Source: Sinorhizobium numidicum
Lineage (GTDB): Bacteria; Pseudomonadota; Alphaproteobacteria; Rhizobiales; Rhizobiaceae
Direction of reading: 5' to 3'
DNA: 64,000 nucleotides
Assembly (NCBI RefSeq): GCF_029892045.1
Contig: NZ_CP120368.1
Coordinates: 246,001 to 310,000, forward strand
Positions 43,631 to 52,174 of the stretch are shown here, in pieces. The translations under genes and the position numbers were made by a program. The notes beneath the pieces were generated by a model. That model had not been told where the DNA came from. It did no database searches and was given only the letters and a program-made list of their open reading frames with translations. Position 1 is the stretch's first letter. The number at the start of each line of letters is the position of its first letter.

Positions 43631-43990
43631 TCAGGCGCCATTTACAGCGAACAGAGCTTCGTAGAGCTCCGGCTTGAAACCGACCAGCAGCCGGCCGTCG
43701 GCCTCGATCACCGGACGCTTGATCATGGACGGCTGTCCCAGCATCAACGAAATAGCCTTCTCGACCGTCAGCTCGTGCTTCTCCGCCTCGGGCAAATTGC
43801 GGAAGGTCATGCCCGACCGATTGAGAACCGTCTCCCAGCCAAATTCTGCGCACCAGCGTTCGAGATGCGCGCGGTCGATGCCTTCGAGCTTGTAGTCGTG
43901 GAACCCGTAGGCGACGCCCCGGCCGTCGAGCCAGCCGCGAGCCTTCTTCATCGTGTCGCAGTTCTTGATGCCGTAAATCGTGACCGTCAT
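43631..43990 (-). CDS. ArsC/Spx-family reductase-like protein (YffB-like)
   Basis: A 119-residue thioredoxin-fold protein of the ArsC family, nearest to the YffB/Spx-like branch. It starts TVTIYGIKNCDTMKKARGWL with a single N-terminal Cys (CDTM, not CxxC). It ends with IKRPVIEADGRLLVGFKPEL, the typical ArsC-family close. A true arsenate reductase is unlikely; glutathione-dependent thiol reduction is the usual suggestion. The ATG at 43990 is chosen over a TTG two codons upstream. The ybaK gene follows after 10 bases. Confidence 0.88.
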   Translation of the reverse strand: MTVTIYGIKNCDTMKKARGWLDGRGVAYGFHDYKLEGIDRAHLERWCAEFGWETVLNRSGMTFRNLPEAEKHELTVEKAISLMLGQPSMIKRPVIEADGRLLVGFKPELYEALFAVNGA

Positions 43991-44060
43991 TGCCAAACCT
44001 GTTGCGTATAGAGATCTCCGAGCGACCGCGCGCCGCCCCGGAGAAAAGACATGCCGGTGA

Positions 44061-44696
44061 TCAGCTTATACCGACATAGCGGCCCGGCTTGTGGTTGATC
44101 GCGAGCGTCATGTTCACGGCGGCCGCGCCGAGGATCGAAAGCAGCAGGTTTGCAGGCGGCAGCACGAAGAAGGCGGCCGCGAGGATCGCCAGATCGACTG
44201 CCAACTGGAAATAGCCGGCACGGATTCCCAATCTGTCCTGCAGATAGATTGCCAGGATGTTGATGCCGCCGAGGCCGGTGCGGTGGCGGAAGAGAACGAG
44301 CAGGCCCACCCCCATCAACCCGCCGCCGACGATTGCGGCGTAGACCGGATCGAGCCTGGCGAATTCCACCCATTGCGTGGTCAGGCGCGAGAACAGCGAA
44401 ACGAGGCTGACGGCAACAAAGGTGCGCAAAGCGAACGGCCAGCCGAGCCGCTTGATTGCCAGGAGATAGAACGGCAAGTTGACGAGCGAGAAGACAAGCC
44501 AGAAAGCGGTACCGGTCGCGTATTGCAGAAGCAGAGCGAGGCCGGCCGTGCTGCCTGCAAGCAGCATGGCCTTGCCGTAAATAACGACGCCGAGTGAGAC
44601 GATCAGCGTGCCGGTGAGGATGGCAAGTGCATCCTCATAGAAGCTGTGGCGCTCCGGCGATGCGGTGCTGATGTGCGTTGTCCCCTCGGCTTTCAT
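44061..44696 (-). CDS. YitT-family membrane protein
   Basis: A 211-residue integral membrane protein of the YitT/DUF161 family without the C-terminal DUF2179 domain. Five to six hydrophobic segments are seen (AILTGTLIVSLGVVIYGKAM, AGSTAGLALLLQYATG, AIVGGGLMGVGLLVLFRHRT, then GGINILAIYLQDRLGIRAGY, the family signature, and LLLSILGAAAVNMTLAI). Transport function is suspected but not known. The ATG at 44696 is chosen. It starts 13 bases after the stop of the aminotransferase, so it may share that transcript. Confidence 0.88.
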   Translation of the reverse strand: MKAEGTTHISTASPERHSFYEDALAILTGTLIVSLGVVIYGKAMLLAGSTAGLALLLQYATGTAFWLVFSLVNLPFYLLAIKRLGWPFALRTFVAVSLVSLFSRLTTQWVEFARLDPVYAAIVGGGLMGVGLLVLFRHRTGLGGINILAIYLQDRLGIRAGYFQLAVDLAILAAAFFVLPPANLLLSILGAAAVNMTLAINHKPGRYVGIS

Positions 44697-44709
44697 CGCG
44701 CGATCCAAA

Positions 44710-45879
44710 CTAAAGACTGGTGAAGTTGCGAACGACGTCGGCGACTTCCGCCGTCTTCAGCCCGGCGATGTTGATGCGGCCTGACGTCGGCATGTAGATG
44801 CCGTGCTCGGTCCGGAGCCGCATCACCTCCGCTTCGCTGAGCGGCAGCATTGAGAACATGCCCTCCTGATCGGCGATCGCGCCGAGCGTCTGCCAGCGCG
44901 TTCTGAGACCTTCGGCGAGCGCGCGGCGGATACCGATCATGCGGAGCCGCATCGCCTCGAGCTCCTCCGCCCAGTCGCGCGCAAGGTCCTGATTGGCGAG
45001 AATGGTGCGCACGACGGCGGCGCCGTGATCCGGCGGCATCGAATAGCTGGTGCGGGCAAGGCCGGCGAGGTTGGAGCGTACGGTATCGGCCGTTGCGGGC
45101 GAGGCCGTCAGTGCGAAGATGGCGCCGGTGCGTTCGCGATAGAGGCCGAAGGACTTGGAGCAGGAAACGGCGACAAGCGCTTCTGGAACGATGCCGATGA
45201 GGTGCCTGAGGCCGGCGACGTCCTGGTTGAGGCCGCGGCCGAATCCCTGATAGGCGAGGTCGACCAGCGGCAGCAGACCACGCTGCGCCACGATCGCTGC
45301 GACCTCCAGCCATTGCGCCTCGGTCAGCGCGCCGCCGGTCGGATTATGGCAACTCGCATGCAGCAGCACGGCGTCGCCGGCCGCCGCGCCCTCAAGCGCT
45401 CTGATGATGTTGTCGAAGAGCACCGCCTGCGAGGGAATGTCGAAAAAATCGTAGGGTGCGGTTTCGAGGGCGGCCGCCTTGAAGATGGCCGCGTGGTTGG
45501 GCCAGCTCGGCAGACCCAGCCAGATCCGTCGGCCGCCCAGGCGATGGATGAGGTCCGCCGCCAGCCGCAGCGCGCCCGAGCCGCCAGGGGTCTGCACGCC
45601 TGCAACACGGCTCCGCTCCACAGTGTCGCCGCCGACGAGCGACCAGAGGTGATCCAGGAAAACGGGATCTCCCTCGGGGCCGACGTAGGCCTTTGTATTC
45701 TGCGTTTCCAGAAGCCGCTTTTCCGCCGCCTTCACGGCACGAAAGATCGGAGTGTGCCCCGTTTCGTCGCGATAGACCCCGACGCCGAGATCCACCTTGC
45801 CGGGGCGCTCGTCCTTTCCATAGAGGCCGATCAGGGCCAGCAGTGGGTCGTCGGGTTGGCGGGCGAGAGCATCGAACAT
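44710..45879 (-). CDS. Aromatic amino acid/aspartate aminotransferase (class I)
   Basis: A 389-residue PLP-dependent aminotransferase of the AspAT/TyrB (Ia) type. Landmarks are VDLGVGVYRDETGHTPIFRA near residue 28, ASCHNPTGGALTEAQW near 176 with the Asn that contacts PLP, VDLAYQGFGRG, and the Schiff-base Lys in SCSKSFGLYRERTG near 240. A C-terminal Arg lies in SGRINIAGL. It would interconvert aromatic amino acids or aspartate with 2-oxo acids; S. meliloti has a paralogue named tatA, and this may be it. The promoter region has repeated AATTTCGCA-like sites. Confidence 0.92.
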   Translation of the reverse strand: MFDALARQPDDPLLALIGLYGKDERPGKVDLGVGVYRDETGHTPIFRAVKAAEKRLLETQNTKAYVGPEGDPVFLDHLWSLVGGDTVERSRVAGVQTPGGSGALRLAADLIHRLGGRRIWLGLPSWPNHAAIFKAAALETAPYDFFDIPSQAVLFDNIIRALEGAAAGDAVLLHASCHNPTGGALTEAQWLEVAAIVAQRGLLPLVDLAYQGFGRGLNQDVAGLRHLIGIVPEALVAVSCSKSFGLYRERTGAIFALTASPATADTVRSNLAGLARTSYSMPPDHGAAVVRTILANQDLARDWAEELEAMRLRMIGIRRALAEGLRTRWQTLGAIADQEGMFSMLPLSEAEVMRLRTEHGIYMPTSGRINIAGLKTAEVADVVRNFTSL

Positions 45880-45985
45880 GGCGGAGTTCCCCTTGGTGCC
45901 GCGGACGAGGAATAGTCGTTTCGGGCAGGAAGAAAGGCAAGCCGCGTGAGCGACATGTCTCTTTCTTCTGTAAAATAATCGTGGC

Positions 45986-46073
45986 GCAAAATCGATGCTA
46001 TATTTGCCCGAATTTCCGCATGGAACGTGCGAAATTCACGCTGTACCGCGGTTGATTTGTGCAAATTCGCGCA
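45986..46073. promoter_or_regulatory. Cluster of GCAAATT/AATTTCGCA sites upstream of the aminotransferase
   Basis: GAATTTCCGCA (46010-46020) and TGCGAAATTC (46028-46037) form an inverted pair with one extra base. TGCAAATTCGCGCA (46060-46073) is a third copy, and GCAAAAT...ATATTTGC (45986-46007) a fourth, weaker one. The aminotransferase starts at 45879, and no other gene occupies 45880-46153. Arrays of such A/T-centred sites suit an Lrp/AsnC-type regulator (inference). Confidence 0.4.
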
Positions 46074-46153
46074 TAGGGCCTGGAGGCGTCCGATCGAGCG
46101 ATCGCGCCCCAGCCTCGCGATCAATGTTGACTGCCCGGGCGACCGTCAGGCGT

Positions 46154-47215
46154 TCAAGCTTCGAGCGTGCCGGGCTTGCGGATCGCCCGCGACGGTTCGG
46201 CGCAAGCGACCTTCATCAGATCCGACCGGCGGCGGGCGAAGCGGGTCGAGACACGGGTGACGATCAAGCCGTCCTGGGGCGCCCGGACCTCGACTGTGCC
46301 GTCGGGCATGCCGGGTTTGGTAACGATCGTCGCGAGCACGTCTCCAGCCTTTACGCTCTCGCCGATATCACGGTGAAACAGGATCGCACCTGCTTGCGGA
46401 GCGCGGATCATCTCGACATTGTCGAGGGGTACGGCCTTACCTGCGAACACCGGAGGCTCGGGGAGGGTGGCCGCGATGACGCCACGGCCGACGAGAAATC
46501 GCCAGACGCCTTCAGCGTCGTTGCGTGCCGTTTCCGAAGAAACATCACGCGTGCCGCGCAATTCCACGGTCACGGAAAGACGGCCGGGCAGGCGGGTCTT
46601 TCTTTCACCTTCCGCCTGATATTTCCACGCGTAGGCGACGGCCTCCTCGAAAGCGGAGCTTTCCCCGTCGGAGAGGAGCACGGCTTTCATGTCGAGCGCC
46701 GCTGCGAGATCCGCCGCTTCCGGCCAGAAGGCCTCGTCGATATAGGCGTATTGCAGTCCTTCGTCGTCGCAATGCAAATCGAGGATCAGCTCGGCGCCGA
46801 GCGCCATGTGCAGCAGATGCCGCTTCAGCCTGTCGGTTGCCGGATACCGGTCGATATTCTCGAGCAGGCTGCCGCGCTCTCGAAGGGCGATCAGCGGAAA
46901 GTCGCGGTTGAAATTGGTCCGCGAGCCCAGGTCGAAACGGCCCTCCAACTCCCCGAAATGCGTTTGCGCCGCACCGATCGGGTTTGCTTGGGGAACGATG
47001 ATGACGTCGCCGAGGATTGCGCCGTTCCGGTCTGCATGGCGGAGCTTCTCCAGGAGGAAATGGGCGAGCGCGGTGCCGGGGAGCTCGTTGGCGTGGAGCG
47101 CCGCTTGAATATAGGTTCGCGGCGCACCCGGCTCTATTCCGGCAAATCGGAACACCGGCAGCCGCCATTCGATTCCCATGGTGTCGCCGGCGATGATGAT
47201 TTCGGAAATTTCCAC
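46154..47215 (-). CDS. Succinylglutamate desuccinylase/aspartoacylase-family zinc hydrolase
   Basis: A 353-residue M14-like zinc deacylase. Metal ligands are in AALHANELPGT (HxxE, about residues 41-44) and LDLHCDDEG (His, near 147). NPIGAAQTHFGELEGRFDLG and RTNFNRDFPL hold the substrate Arg and Asn. The C-terminal part resembles a barrel-sandwich domain (GAILFHRDIGESVKAGDVLA). It would hydrolyse an N-acyl amino acid or related amide. The GTG at 47215 is chosen (AGGGACGAG upstream); an ATG at 47179 would remove the first strand. No urea- or ectoine-related gene is adjacent, so the substrate is open. Confidence 0.88.
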   Translation of the reverse strand: MEISEIIIAGDTMGIEWRLPVFRFAGIEPGAPRTYIQAALHANELPGTALAHFLLEKLRHADRNGAILGDVIIVPQANPIGAAQTHFGELEGRFDLGSRTNFNRDFPLIALRERGSLLENIDRYPATDRLKRHLLHMALGAELILDLHCDDEGLQYAYIDEAFWPEAADLAAALDMKAVLLSDGESSAFEEAVAYAWKYQAEGERKTRLPGRLSVTVELRGTRDVSSETARNDAEGVWRFLVGRGVIAATLPEPPVFAGKAVPLDNVEMIRAPQAGAILFHRDIGESVKAGDVLATIVTKPGMPDGTVEVRAPQDGLIVTRVSTRFARRRSDLMKVACAEPSRAIRKPGTLEA

Positions 47216-47330
47216 TTTTCTCGTCCCTCGCGATTGTCGGCTGGAAGCCGGTCCGGTTTATGGCGCTTTGAGCTAACCTAGGCAAGGCGAGGGCTCTCAA
47301 CCGGCGCAGCTTGGACGCGACGGAAGTTGA

Positions 47331-47897
47331 TCACACGGCAAGCGGCCAGCGATTGAGATGACGCTGGCGGCTTTGACCATAAAGACTGTGCACAAGCGTG
47401 AACTCGCGTACCGTCCAGGTGATGGGCTCTTCGAGGCGAACCTCAGGAACGACCCGATAATCGTAGAGCAAGGTCATATGCGGCTCGAATGGCCTGCGCT
47501 GATGCAGAAGATCGGCAAGCTGTCCATGAATCTCGCCGAGCATGCCGGCACCCTCGCGACATCTGAGGACGAGCGCCCGACTGTTCCTCGTCCGGAAGCT
47601 CGATGTTCGGTCGAGTGTCAACTCGAAAGGAGGGGCTCTGACCCTGCTGCCAATGTTGCCTGCGGCCGAAATTGCGCGCCGAAACATATGACTCGGAACG
47701 GCGAGACTGACGAGCGAGATATGCAGCCGCTCCGGTGGATAGAGCCGCCCTGATAGGCTGTATTCCCGCTTCAACCGAAGTCCCGCATCGAGGATGCGCT
47801 GAGCGGCGCTCAGCTCCGGCAAAACGGCGAAATAGAGGAGGTCGTTTTCGGCAGGTGCCGGCGTCGGACCGAAGCACAATGAAAGCTGATCGCTCAT
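47331..47897 (-). CDS. 2'-5' RNA ligase/2H phosphoesterase family protein
   Basis: A 188-residue 2H phosphoesterase. The two HxS/T motifs are LHISLVS near residue 56 and PHMTLLY near 140. These form the catalytic pair acting on 2'-5' or cyclic phosphodiester bonds in RNA. It has the ThpR-like start LLYFAVLPELSAAQRI. The ATG at 47897 (MSDQLSLCFGPTPAP) is the likely start; the upstream frame is not family-like. It stands alone, between the deacylase and a LysR gene. Confidence 0.88.
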   Translation of the reverse strand: MSDQLSLCFGPTPAPAENDLLYFAVLPELSAAQRILDAGLRLKREYSLSGRLYPPERLHISLVSLAVPSHMFRRAISAAGNIGSRVRAPPFELTLDRTSSFRTRNSRALVLRCREGAGMLGEIHGQLADLLHQRRPFEPHMTLLYDYRVVPEVRLEEPITWTVREFTLVHSLYGQSRQRHLNRWPLAV

Positions 47898-48065
47898 GGC
47901 ACCCTCCACCAGCCTCAGGATCGCGATGCGGCTGCTCCGCAGGAATGGGAATATAGTCCCATACTGCGATCGTACCAAGCCCTGCGCCGACTCGAGCGAC
48001 GATTCGGCGCTAGATCGTGCCGGGCGTCACTCGGAGCGACCATGCGAACGATCGCCTCTCGGCTT

Positions 48066-48965
48066 TCACATCATGAACTTGGGCAATGCAGCCGCCAACG
48101 CATCCACAGCAACGCGGACCTTGAGCGGCAAGTGAGGTGTCTTCACCCATAGGGCATGGTTGTCGAAAACATACCCGGGTTCATTCGGCAAAAGCGCAAT
48201 GAGCGCGCCCACGCGTATGCGCTCACGGACGAGCCAGGACGGCAGCCAGGCAAGCCCTAGGCCGGCTGCTGCAGCATCGGCGATTGCATCGAGATCGTCG
48301 AGCCGCAACCGGACGGTTGGCGTGACCTCTGCCGTTGGCTGGTCGTCGCGCGGAAACAGCCATGGGTGGACCCAACCCGGCCGATTGTAGATGATGGCGT
48401 CATGCCCGCTGAGATCCTCGACGGCCACCGGCCGGCCGTGTGTCTCGAGATAGGATGGCGAGGCGCAGACGACCATGCGGTGGCGCGCAATGCGACGCGC
48501 AATCACCCCGGCCCTGTCCTCCAGATTGCCAGTTCGAATGGCGAGATCATAGCCATCCTCTACCAGGTCGACGAGGCGGTCGCTGAACGACAGATCAAGC
48601 TCCAGCCTGGGATATTGCTGGGCAAGCTCAAGCAAAATGGGAGCAACGCAGTGTCGGCCGAGCAGCGCGGGCATGGTGATGCGCAGCCTTCCGCGCGGCT
48701 CGGAAAGCTGCCCGGTCACCAGCGCGTCCGCGGCTTCAGCCTCAGCGACCACCAGCCGGCATCGCTCATAATAGGTACGCCCGAAGTCCGTCAGGCTTTG
48801 GCGGCGTGTGGTCCGGTTGATGAGGCGCACGCCCAGACGTTCTTCAAGAAACCGGACATGCTTGCCGACCATAGGCCCAGATAGACCGAGAGCGTTCGCG
48901 GCGGCCGCAAACGAACCCAGATCCACGGCCTTGACGAACACGGCCATGCTCGTAAGGCGGTCCAT
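48066..48965 (-). CDS. LysR-family transcriptional regulator
   Basis: A 299-residue LysR protein. The winged helix-turn-helix is at about residues 1-60 (MDRLTSMAVFVKAVDLGSFA, GLSGPMVGKHVRFLEERLGV). The effector domain follows, CrgA-like (GRLRITMPALLGRHCVAPIL). The ATG at 48965 follows GGGAG; a TTG two codons upstream is less likely. It is divergent from a zinc-free quinone-oxidoreductase-like gene 105 bases away and probably controls it. It lies at the start of the accessory-looking stretch. Confidence 0.92.
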   Translation of the reverse strand: MDRLTSMAVFVKAVDLGSFAAAANALGLSGPMVGKHVRFLEERLGVRLINRTTRRQSLTDFGRTYYERCRLVVAEAEAADALVTGQLSEPRGRLRITMPALLGRHCVAPILLELAQQYPRLELDLSFSDRLVDLVEDGYDLAIRTGNLEDRAGVIARRIARHRMVVCASPSYLETHGRPVAVEDLSGHDAIIYNRPGWVHPWLFPRDDQPTAEVTPTVRLRLDDLDAIADAAAAGLGLAWLPSWLVRERIRVGALIALLPNEPGYVFDNHALWVKTPHLPLKVRVAVDALAAALPKFMM

Positions 48966-49069
48966 ATTCAAAACTCCCGGTTTCTACTATCCTTCCTTTG
49001 CAGCTATTTATCCGCCTGACGCCCGCTGGCATAGCTTATTCAGTTCAATCATTTTGGGGTTATGGCCGG

Positions 49070-50059
49070 ATGACACGAGTTGTTCGCTTTCATGAGCATG
49101 GTGGTCCTGAGGTTCTGCGTATAGAGAATGTCGATGTTCCGGCGCCCGGTCGAGGCGAGGTGCAAGTTCGTGTCAAGGCGTTGGGCCTAAACCGAGCGGA
49201 GGTCTTGCTGCGGACGGGCTCCTATATCGAAACGCCGACACTGCCTTCCGGTCTTGGCCTCGAAGCAGCAGGTATCATCGAATCGGTCGGCGAAAGCGTG
49301 GATGGTTTCATGCGAGGTGACGCGGTCAGCATCGTTCCGCCACGATCGATGGTCCGCTGGCCTGCCTATGGCGAGCTCGCCACATTTCCTGCCGAACTCG
49401 CGGTCAAGCACCCGCCATCGCTTAGCTTCGAAGCGGCGGCCGCCCTTTGGATGCAATATCTCACCGCCTATGGCGCGCTGATCGACATTGCCAAACTCCA
49501 CAGCGGCGACTTTGTTGTCATTACCGCGGCGTCGAGCAGCGTCGGACTTGCCGCGATCCAGATCGCCAACATGGTTGGCGCGACCGCCATCGCGGTCACG
49601 CGAGGGTCGGCGAAGAAGCAGGCCTTAGTTGAGCATGGCGCGACACATGTCATCGCTTCGGCGGAAGAAGATCTGGAGGCCCGGCTGAAGGAGATCGCCG
49701 GCCTGAATGGCGTACGCGTGGTGTTCGACGCTGTCGGCGGCCCGATATTCGAGCCGCTGACGGCCGCCATGGCCCCGGGTGGCATTCTCATCGAATATGG
49801 TGGCCTGAGCCCAGACCCGACACCCTTCCCGCTGTTTGCCGTTCTCAGCAAGTGCCTGACGCTGCGTGGTTACCTCGTTCACGAGATTGTCGGCGATCCC
49901 GCGCGATTGCAGGCGGCCACGGCATTCGTCCTCAAAGGACTGGAAGCGGGTGCTCTCAAGCCTGTAATCGCCAGGACCTTCCCGTTCGATCAGATCGTCG
50001 AAGCGCATCGCTTTCTGGAGTCGAACGAACAATTCGGCAAGGTTGTCGTGACCGTTTGA
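49070..50059 (+). CDS. MDR-superfamily NADPH:quinone oxidoreductase-like protein
   Basis: A 329-residue medium-chain dehydrogenase/reductase of the quinone oxidoreductase group. It has GLNRAEVLLRTGSYIETPTL near residue 40, PSGLGLEAAGIIESVGE, and a nucleotide-binding loop VVITAASSSVGLAAIQIANM near residue 150 (the AxxxxVG form). It lacks the Cys ligands of zinc alcohol dehydrogenases, so it should be zinc-free. The ATG at 49070 begins the conserved MTRVVRFHEHGGPEVL. It is divergent from the LysR gene; the arginase-family gene is convergent. Confidence 0.92.
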   Translation: MTRVVRFHEHGGPEVLRIENVDVPAPGRGEVQVRVKALGLNRAEVLLRTGSYIETPTLPSGLGLEAAGIIESVGESVDGFMRGDAVSIVPPRSMVRWPAYGELATFPAELAVKHPPSLSFEAAAALWMQYLTAYGALIDIAKLHSGDFVVITAASSSVGLAAIQIANMVGATAIAVTRGSAKKQALVEHGATHVIASAEEDLEARLKEIAGLNGVRVVFDAVGGPIFEPLTAAMAPGGILIEYGGLSPDPTPFPLFAVLSKCLTLRGYLVHEIVGDPARLQAATAFVLKGLEAGALKPVIARTFPFDQIVEAHRFLESNEQFGKVVVTV

Positions 50060-50081
50060 GCGACCATGTGCACCCCTTGCG

Positions 50082-50978
50082 TTAGGCAGGCGCGGCCGAT
50101 CCCAGGGTTTCCGCGAGCACGTCAGCCAGACCGCGACCGGCGCTGCCATCCTCATCAAGGTGCGGATTGTAGATGGTCACTTCGATGCCGACCGCCTTGC
50201 CACTCGCCAGAATGATCCGGAGCGCCGCCCCCAGCTCATCCCATGACAGCCCGCCCGGAACACGGAAATCAACCGCCGGCATGATGGCATCGTCGAGACA
50301 GTCGGCGTCCAGGTGTATGAAGAAGCCATCCAGTTCCGCCCGCGTCAGGTGTTGAACCGCCGCGCGGGCGGCGTTGTCAATGCCCAGGCGACGCACGGCG
50401 TAGAGATCGTAGGCGCGGAGCTCCCGGGGCAAAGGCTGGCTACCGAAATCTGCCTGATCTTCATGGTCGCGAAAGGCGAAGGCGACGGCATCCTCTGGCC
50501 GCACCAGCGGACGACGACCTTCGAGATCGGTCAGCAGTGCCGGGCCATAGCCGGTGACGAAGGCGAGGTCCATCGATGCGCCCTCGCTATTGGGCTCCGC
50601 CTCCGGCTGAAAAAAGTCGGCATGGCCGTCTATGAAAAACAGGCCATAGCGGCCGCGCCGCCGCAACGCGAGCATTGGACCCAAGAGGATCGTGCAGTCG
50701 CCGCCCAGTACCACCGGAAACTCGCCCGCGTCTAGCACCGCCGTAAAAGCGTCGGCGAGCCTCGGCGACCAAGCGGCGATCGCCTTGGCGTTCAATGTCA
50801 GGGTTTCGGGGTCAGGTATCGCGTCCTTCGGCGGAACGGCGAGACGGCCGGCACGGCGCGCCCGGAGGCGATCCGCCAGCCCCAGCTCCAGGAGCCGGGC
50901 AGGCAACTCCTCCACGCCGTCGGCCGCCAGACCGAGCGCGGAAGGGGCTTCGAGGATGGCATATCGGCGCGTGGACAT
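50082..50978 (-). CDS. Arginase/ureohydrolase-family protein, variant metal site
   Basis: A 298-residue protein of the arginase fold. Metal motifs are seen as LGGDCT near residue 95, where arginase has [14 protein letters not shown] near 118, and [16 protein letters not shown] near 225. The first His ligand is thus Cys. Other members with GGDC exist, but the activity on arginine, agmatine or another guanidino compound cannot be assumed. The ATG at 50978 begins [17 protein letters not shown]. It is convergent with the quinone oxidoreductase gene and is the last gene before the guaA-repeat boundary. Confidence 0.85.
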   Translation of the reverse strand: MSTRRYAILEAPSALGLAADGVEELPARLLELGLADRLRARRAGRLAVPPKDAIPDPETLTLNAKAIAAWSPRLADAFTAVLDAGEFPVVLGGDCTILLGPMLALRRRGRYGLFFIDGHADFFQPEAEPNSEGASMDLAFVTGYGPALLTDLEGRRPLVRPEDAVAFAFRDHEDQADFGSQPLPRELRAYDLYAVRRLGIDNAARAAVQHLTRAELDGFFIHLDADCLDDAIMPAVDFRVPGGLSWDELGAALRIILASGKAVGIEVTIYNPHLDEDGSAGRGLADVLAETLGSAAPA

Positions 50979-51044
50979 GCAAAGCTCCGGCTGCTGTGAG
51001 CTCGAACCCATGCAAGGCCGGAATGTTCCTCACGCCGATCTGCT

Positions 51045-51055
51045 TACTCCCACTC
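51045..51055 (-). repeat. Left direct repeat: guaA 3'-terminus-like attachment site
   Basis: TACTCCCACTC is identical to 54455-54465 at the end of guaA, in the same orientation. Read on the minus strand with its flank it gives ACA ATA GAG TGG GAG TAA, Thr-Ile-Glu-Trp-Glu-stop, the invariant GMP synthase C-terminus, with different third bases from the intact gene. The upstream sequence does not resemble guaA, so this is a short terminal copy such as integration leaves. Confidence 0.7.
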
Positions 51056-51262
51056 TATTGTTTTTGATCCAGCTAGACGATTGATCTACCTAGGTTTTTC
51101 TTGTTTCTGGCCTGGAGAGCCGGCGCTCGAGCCGGCAAAAAACTACGGTGTTGATATTAAGGGGAAATCGCCACAAAAATATTTTTGACATTTCACCAAC
51201 TATCGGGACCGGTCGTAGGATTTACGCCCCTCGCGTCGCGACTAACACGACGCACCTCGAAG

Positions 51263-51272
51263 AGTACCGTCA
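51263..51272. repeat. AGTACCGTCA repeat, left end copy
   Basis: A single AGTACCGTCA, the same 10-mer that occurs four times at the other end of the segment (54191-54274). It lies about 210 bases inside the left guaA-like repeat. Confidence 0.55.
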
Positions 51273-51465
51273 TCAACGCCCGGCGGGCCAAACCGGCCTT
51301 CTTCTCTTGGCGAACAGATCGTGATGCTACCGGGGCGACAAGGCAACAGGCACTGTCCGCCTTCCACCTGCTGGCGACGGTGCCACCGAGCATCGGCACG
51401 CCGGAGGACTTGCTGCCGCGCGGGATTCCGTTCACGAAGAAGACGTCAACCATGCACAGCCAGTG

Positions 51466-52077
51466 TCATGTTGCTGGGGTTCCCAGCCCTTCCAGCAGCG
51501 TGCTCAAGGCCGCATCCAAGGGGGCCGATCCCACCTTCTCGGGCACCAAGAGCCCATCGATCGCAAGCATGGTCATGCCGTGGATGAGCCCCCACCAGGC
51601 TGCCGCCTGACCTTCTATCGGCCGCTTGCGAATGCTCCCCGCGGCCTGACCGCGCCGGAGGATTTCGAGCGCCACATCGAAGACCGCGAGCGCCCGCTCA
51701 TTGAGATGCATCCCTGCGGCTTTCTCCTCCCCTGCGCTAAACATCAGGCGGTAGAGAGCCGGGTTGTCCGTTCCGAACGCGACGTAGGCCCTAGCTATCG
51801 GAGTGATTTCGTCGCGCAGAGTTTTGGGCGCTTCAGACTTCGCAGCCGATAGGGACTCGCGCAGCCGGTCGAACCCAATCATAGCGAGTTCTGCAAGCAG
51901 CGCGGCCTTATCGGGGAAGTGCTTGTAGGGTGCCGCGTGGCTTACGCCAGCCCGGCGGGCGACTTCCCGCAGCGTGAACTGCCAGCCCTTCTCCTCCCGA
52001 AGCATATCCAACGCCGTCTCGATAACCGCACGACGGAGATCACCGTGGTGATAGGGGCGGTTGGGTGCGTCCTGCAT
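51466..52077 (-). CDS. TetR-family transcriptional regulator
   Basis: A 203-residue TetR protein. The helix-turn-helix is at about residues 10-60 (YHHGDLRRAVIETALDMLRE, TLREVARRAGVSHAAPYKHF, PDKAALLAELA). The C-terminal TetR_C domain of the WHG type is visible in WWGLIHGMTMLAIDGLL. It is divergent from the aldehyde dehydrogenase gene, with 97 bases between. The gap holds a good promoter and inverted TTGACA/TGTCAA, so this protein probably represses that operon. The ligand may be an aldehyde or aromatic compound (inference from context). Confidence 0.93.
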   Translation of the reverse strand: MQDAPNRPYHHGDLRRAVIETALDMLREEKGWQFTLREVARRAGVSHAAPYKHFPDKAALLAELAMIGFDRLRESLSAAKSEAPKTLRDEITPIARAYVAFGTDNPALYRLMFSAGEEKAAGMHLNERALAVFDVALEILRRGQAAGSIRKRPIEGQAAAWWGLIHGMTMLAIDGLLVPEKVGSAPLDAALSTLLEGLGTPAT

Positions 52078-52107
52078 GGTACCTCGAAGTTTCTTGTGCT
52101 TACATTG

Positions 52108-52137
52108 TTGACAGTGGCTACTTAAGCGCCTATGTCA
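52108..52137 (+). promoter_or_regulatory. Promoter and candidate TetR operator before the aldehyde dehydrogenase
   Basis: TTGACA (52108-52113), 17 bases, TATGTC (52131-52136). The -35 TTGACA and the TGTCAA at 52132-52137 are inverted copies of each other, so a TetR dimer bound here would cover the promoter. It lies between the divergent TetR (start 52077) and dehydrogenase (start 52175) genes. Confidence 0.5.
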
Positions 52138-52174
52138 AGGGCATAAGTTTCTCTTGTCTACATTGGAGTGGACC

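Larger units (their letters stand above)
50979..51465. other. Gene-free left end of the guaA-flanking island
   Basis: No convincing gene lies in these 487 bases. It holds the upstream region of the arginase-family gene, the left guaA-like direct repeat (51045-51055), and a hairpin GAGCCGGCGCTCGAGCCGGC-like at 51117-51138. One AGTACCGTCA copy lies at 51263-51272. A minus-strand frame of 86 codons (51193-51453) matches nothing I know and may be non-coding or a decayed gene fragment. Confidence 0.5.

Noticed and set aside
51193..51453. 86-codon minus-strand frame in the island's left end
   Set aside because: No domain, no ribosome site, and the opposite strand is equally open; kept only as a possible decayed fragment.
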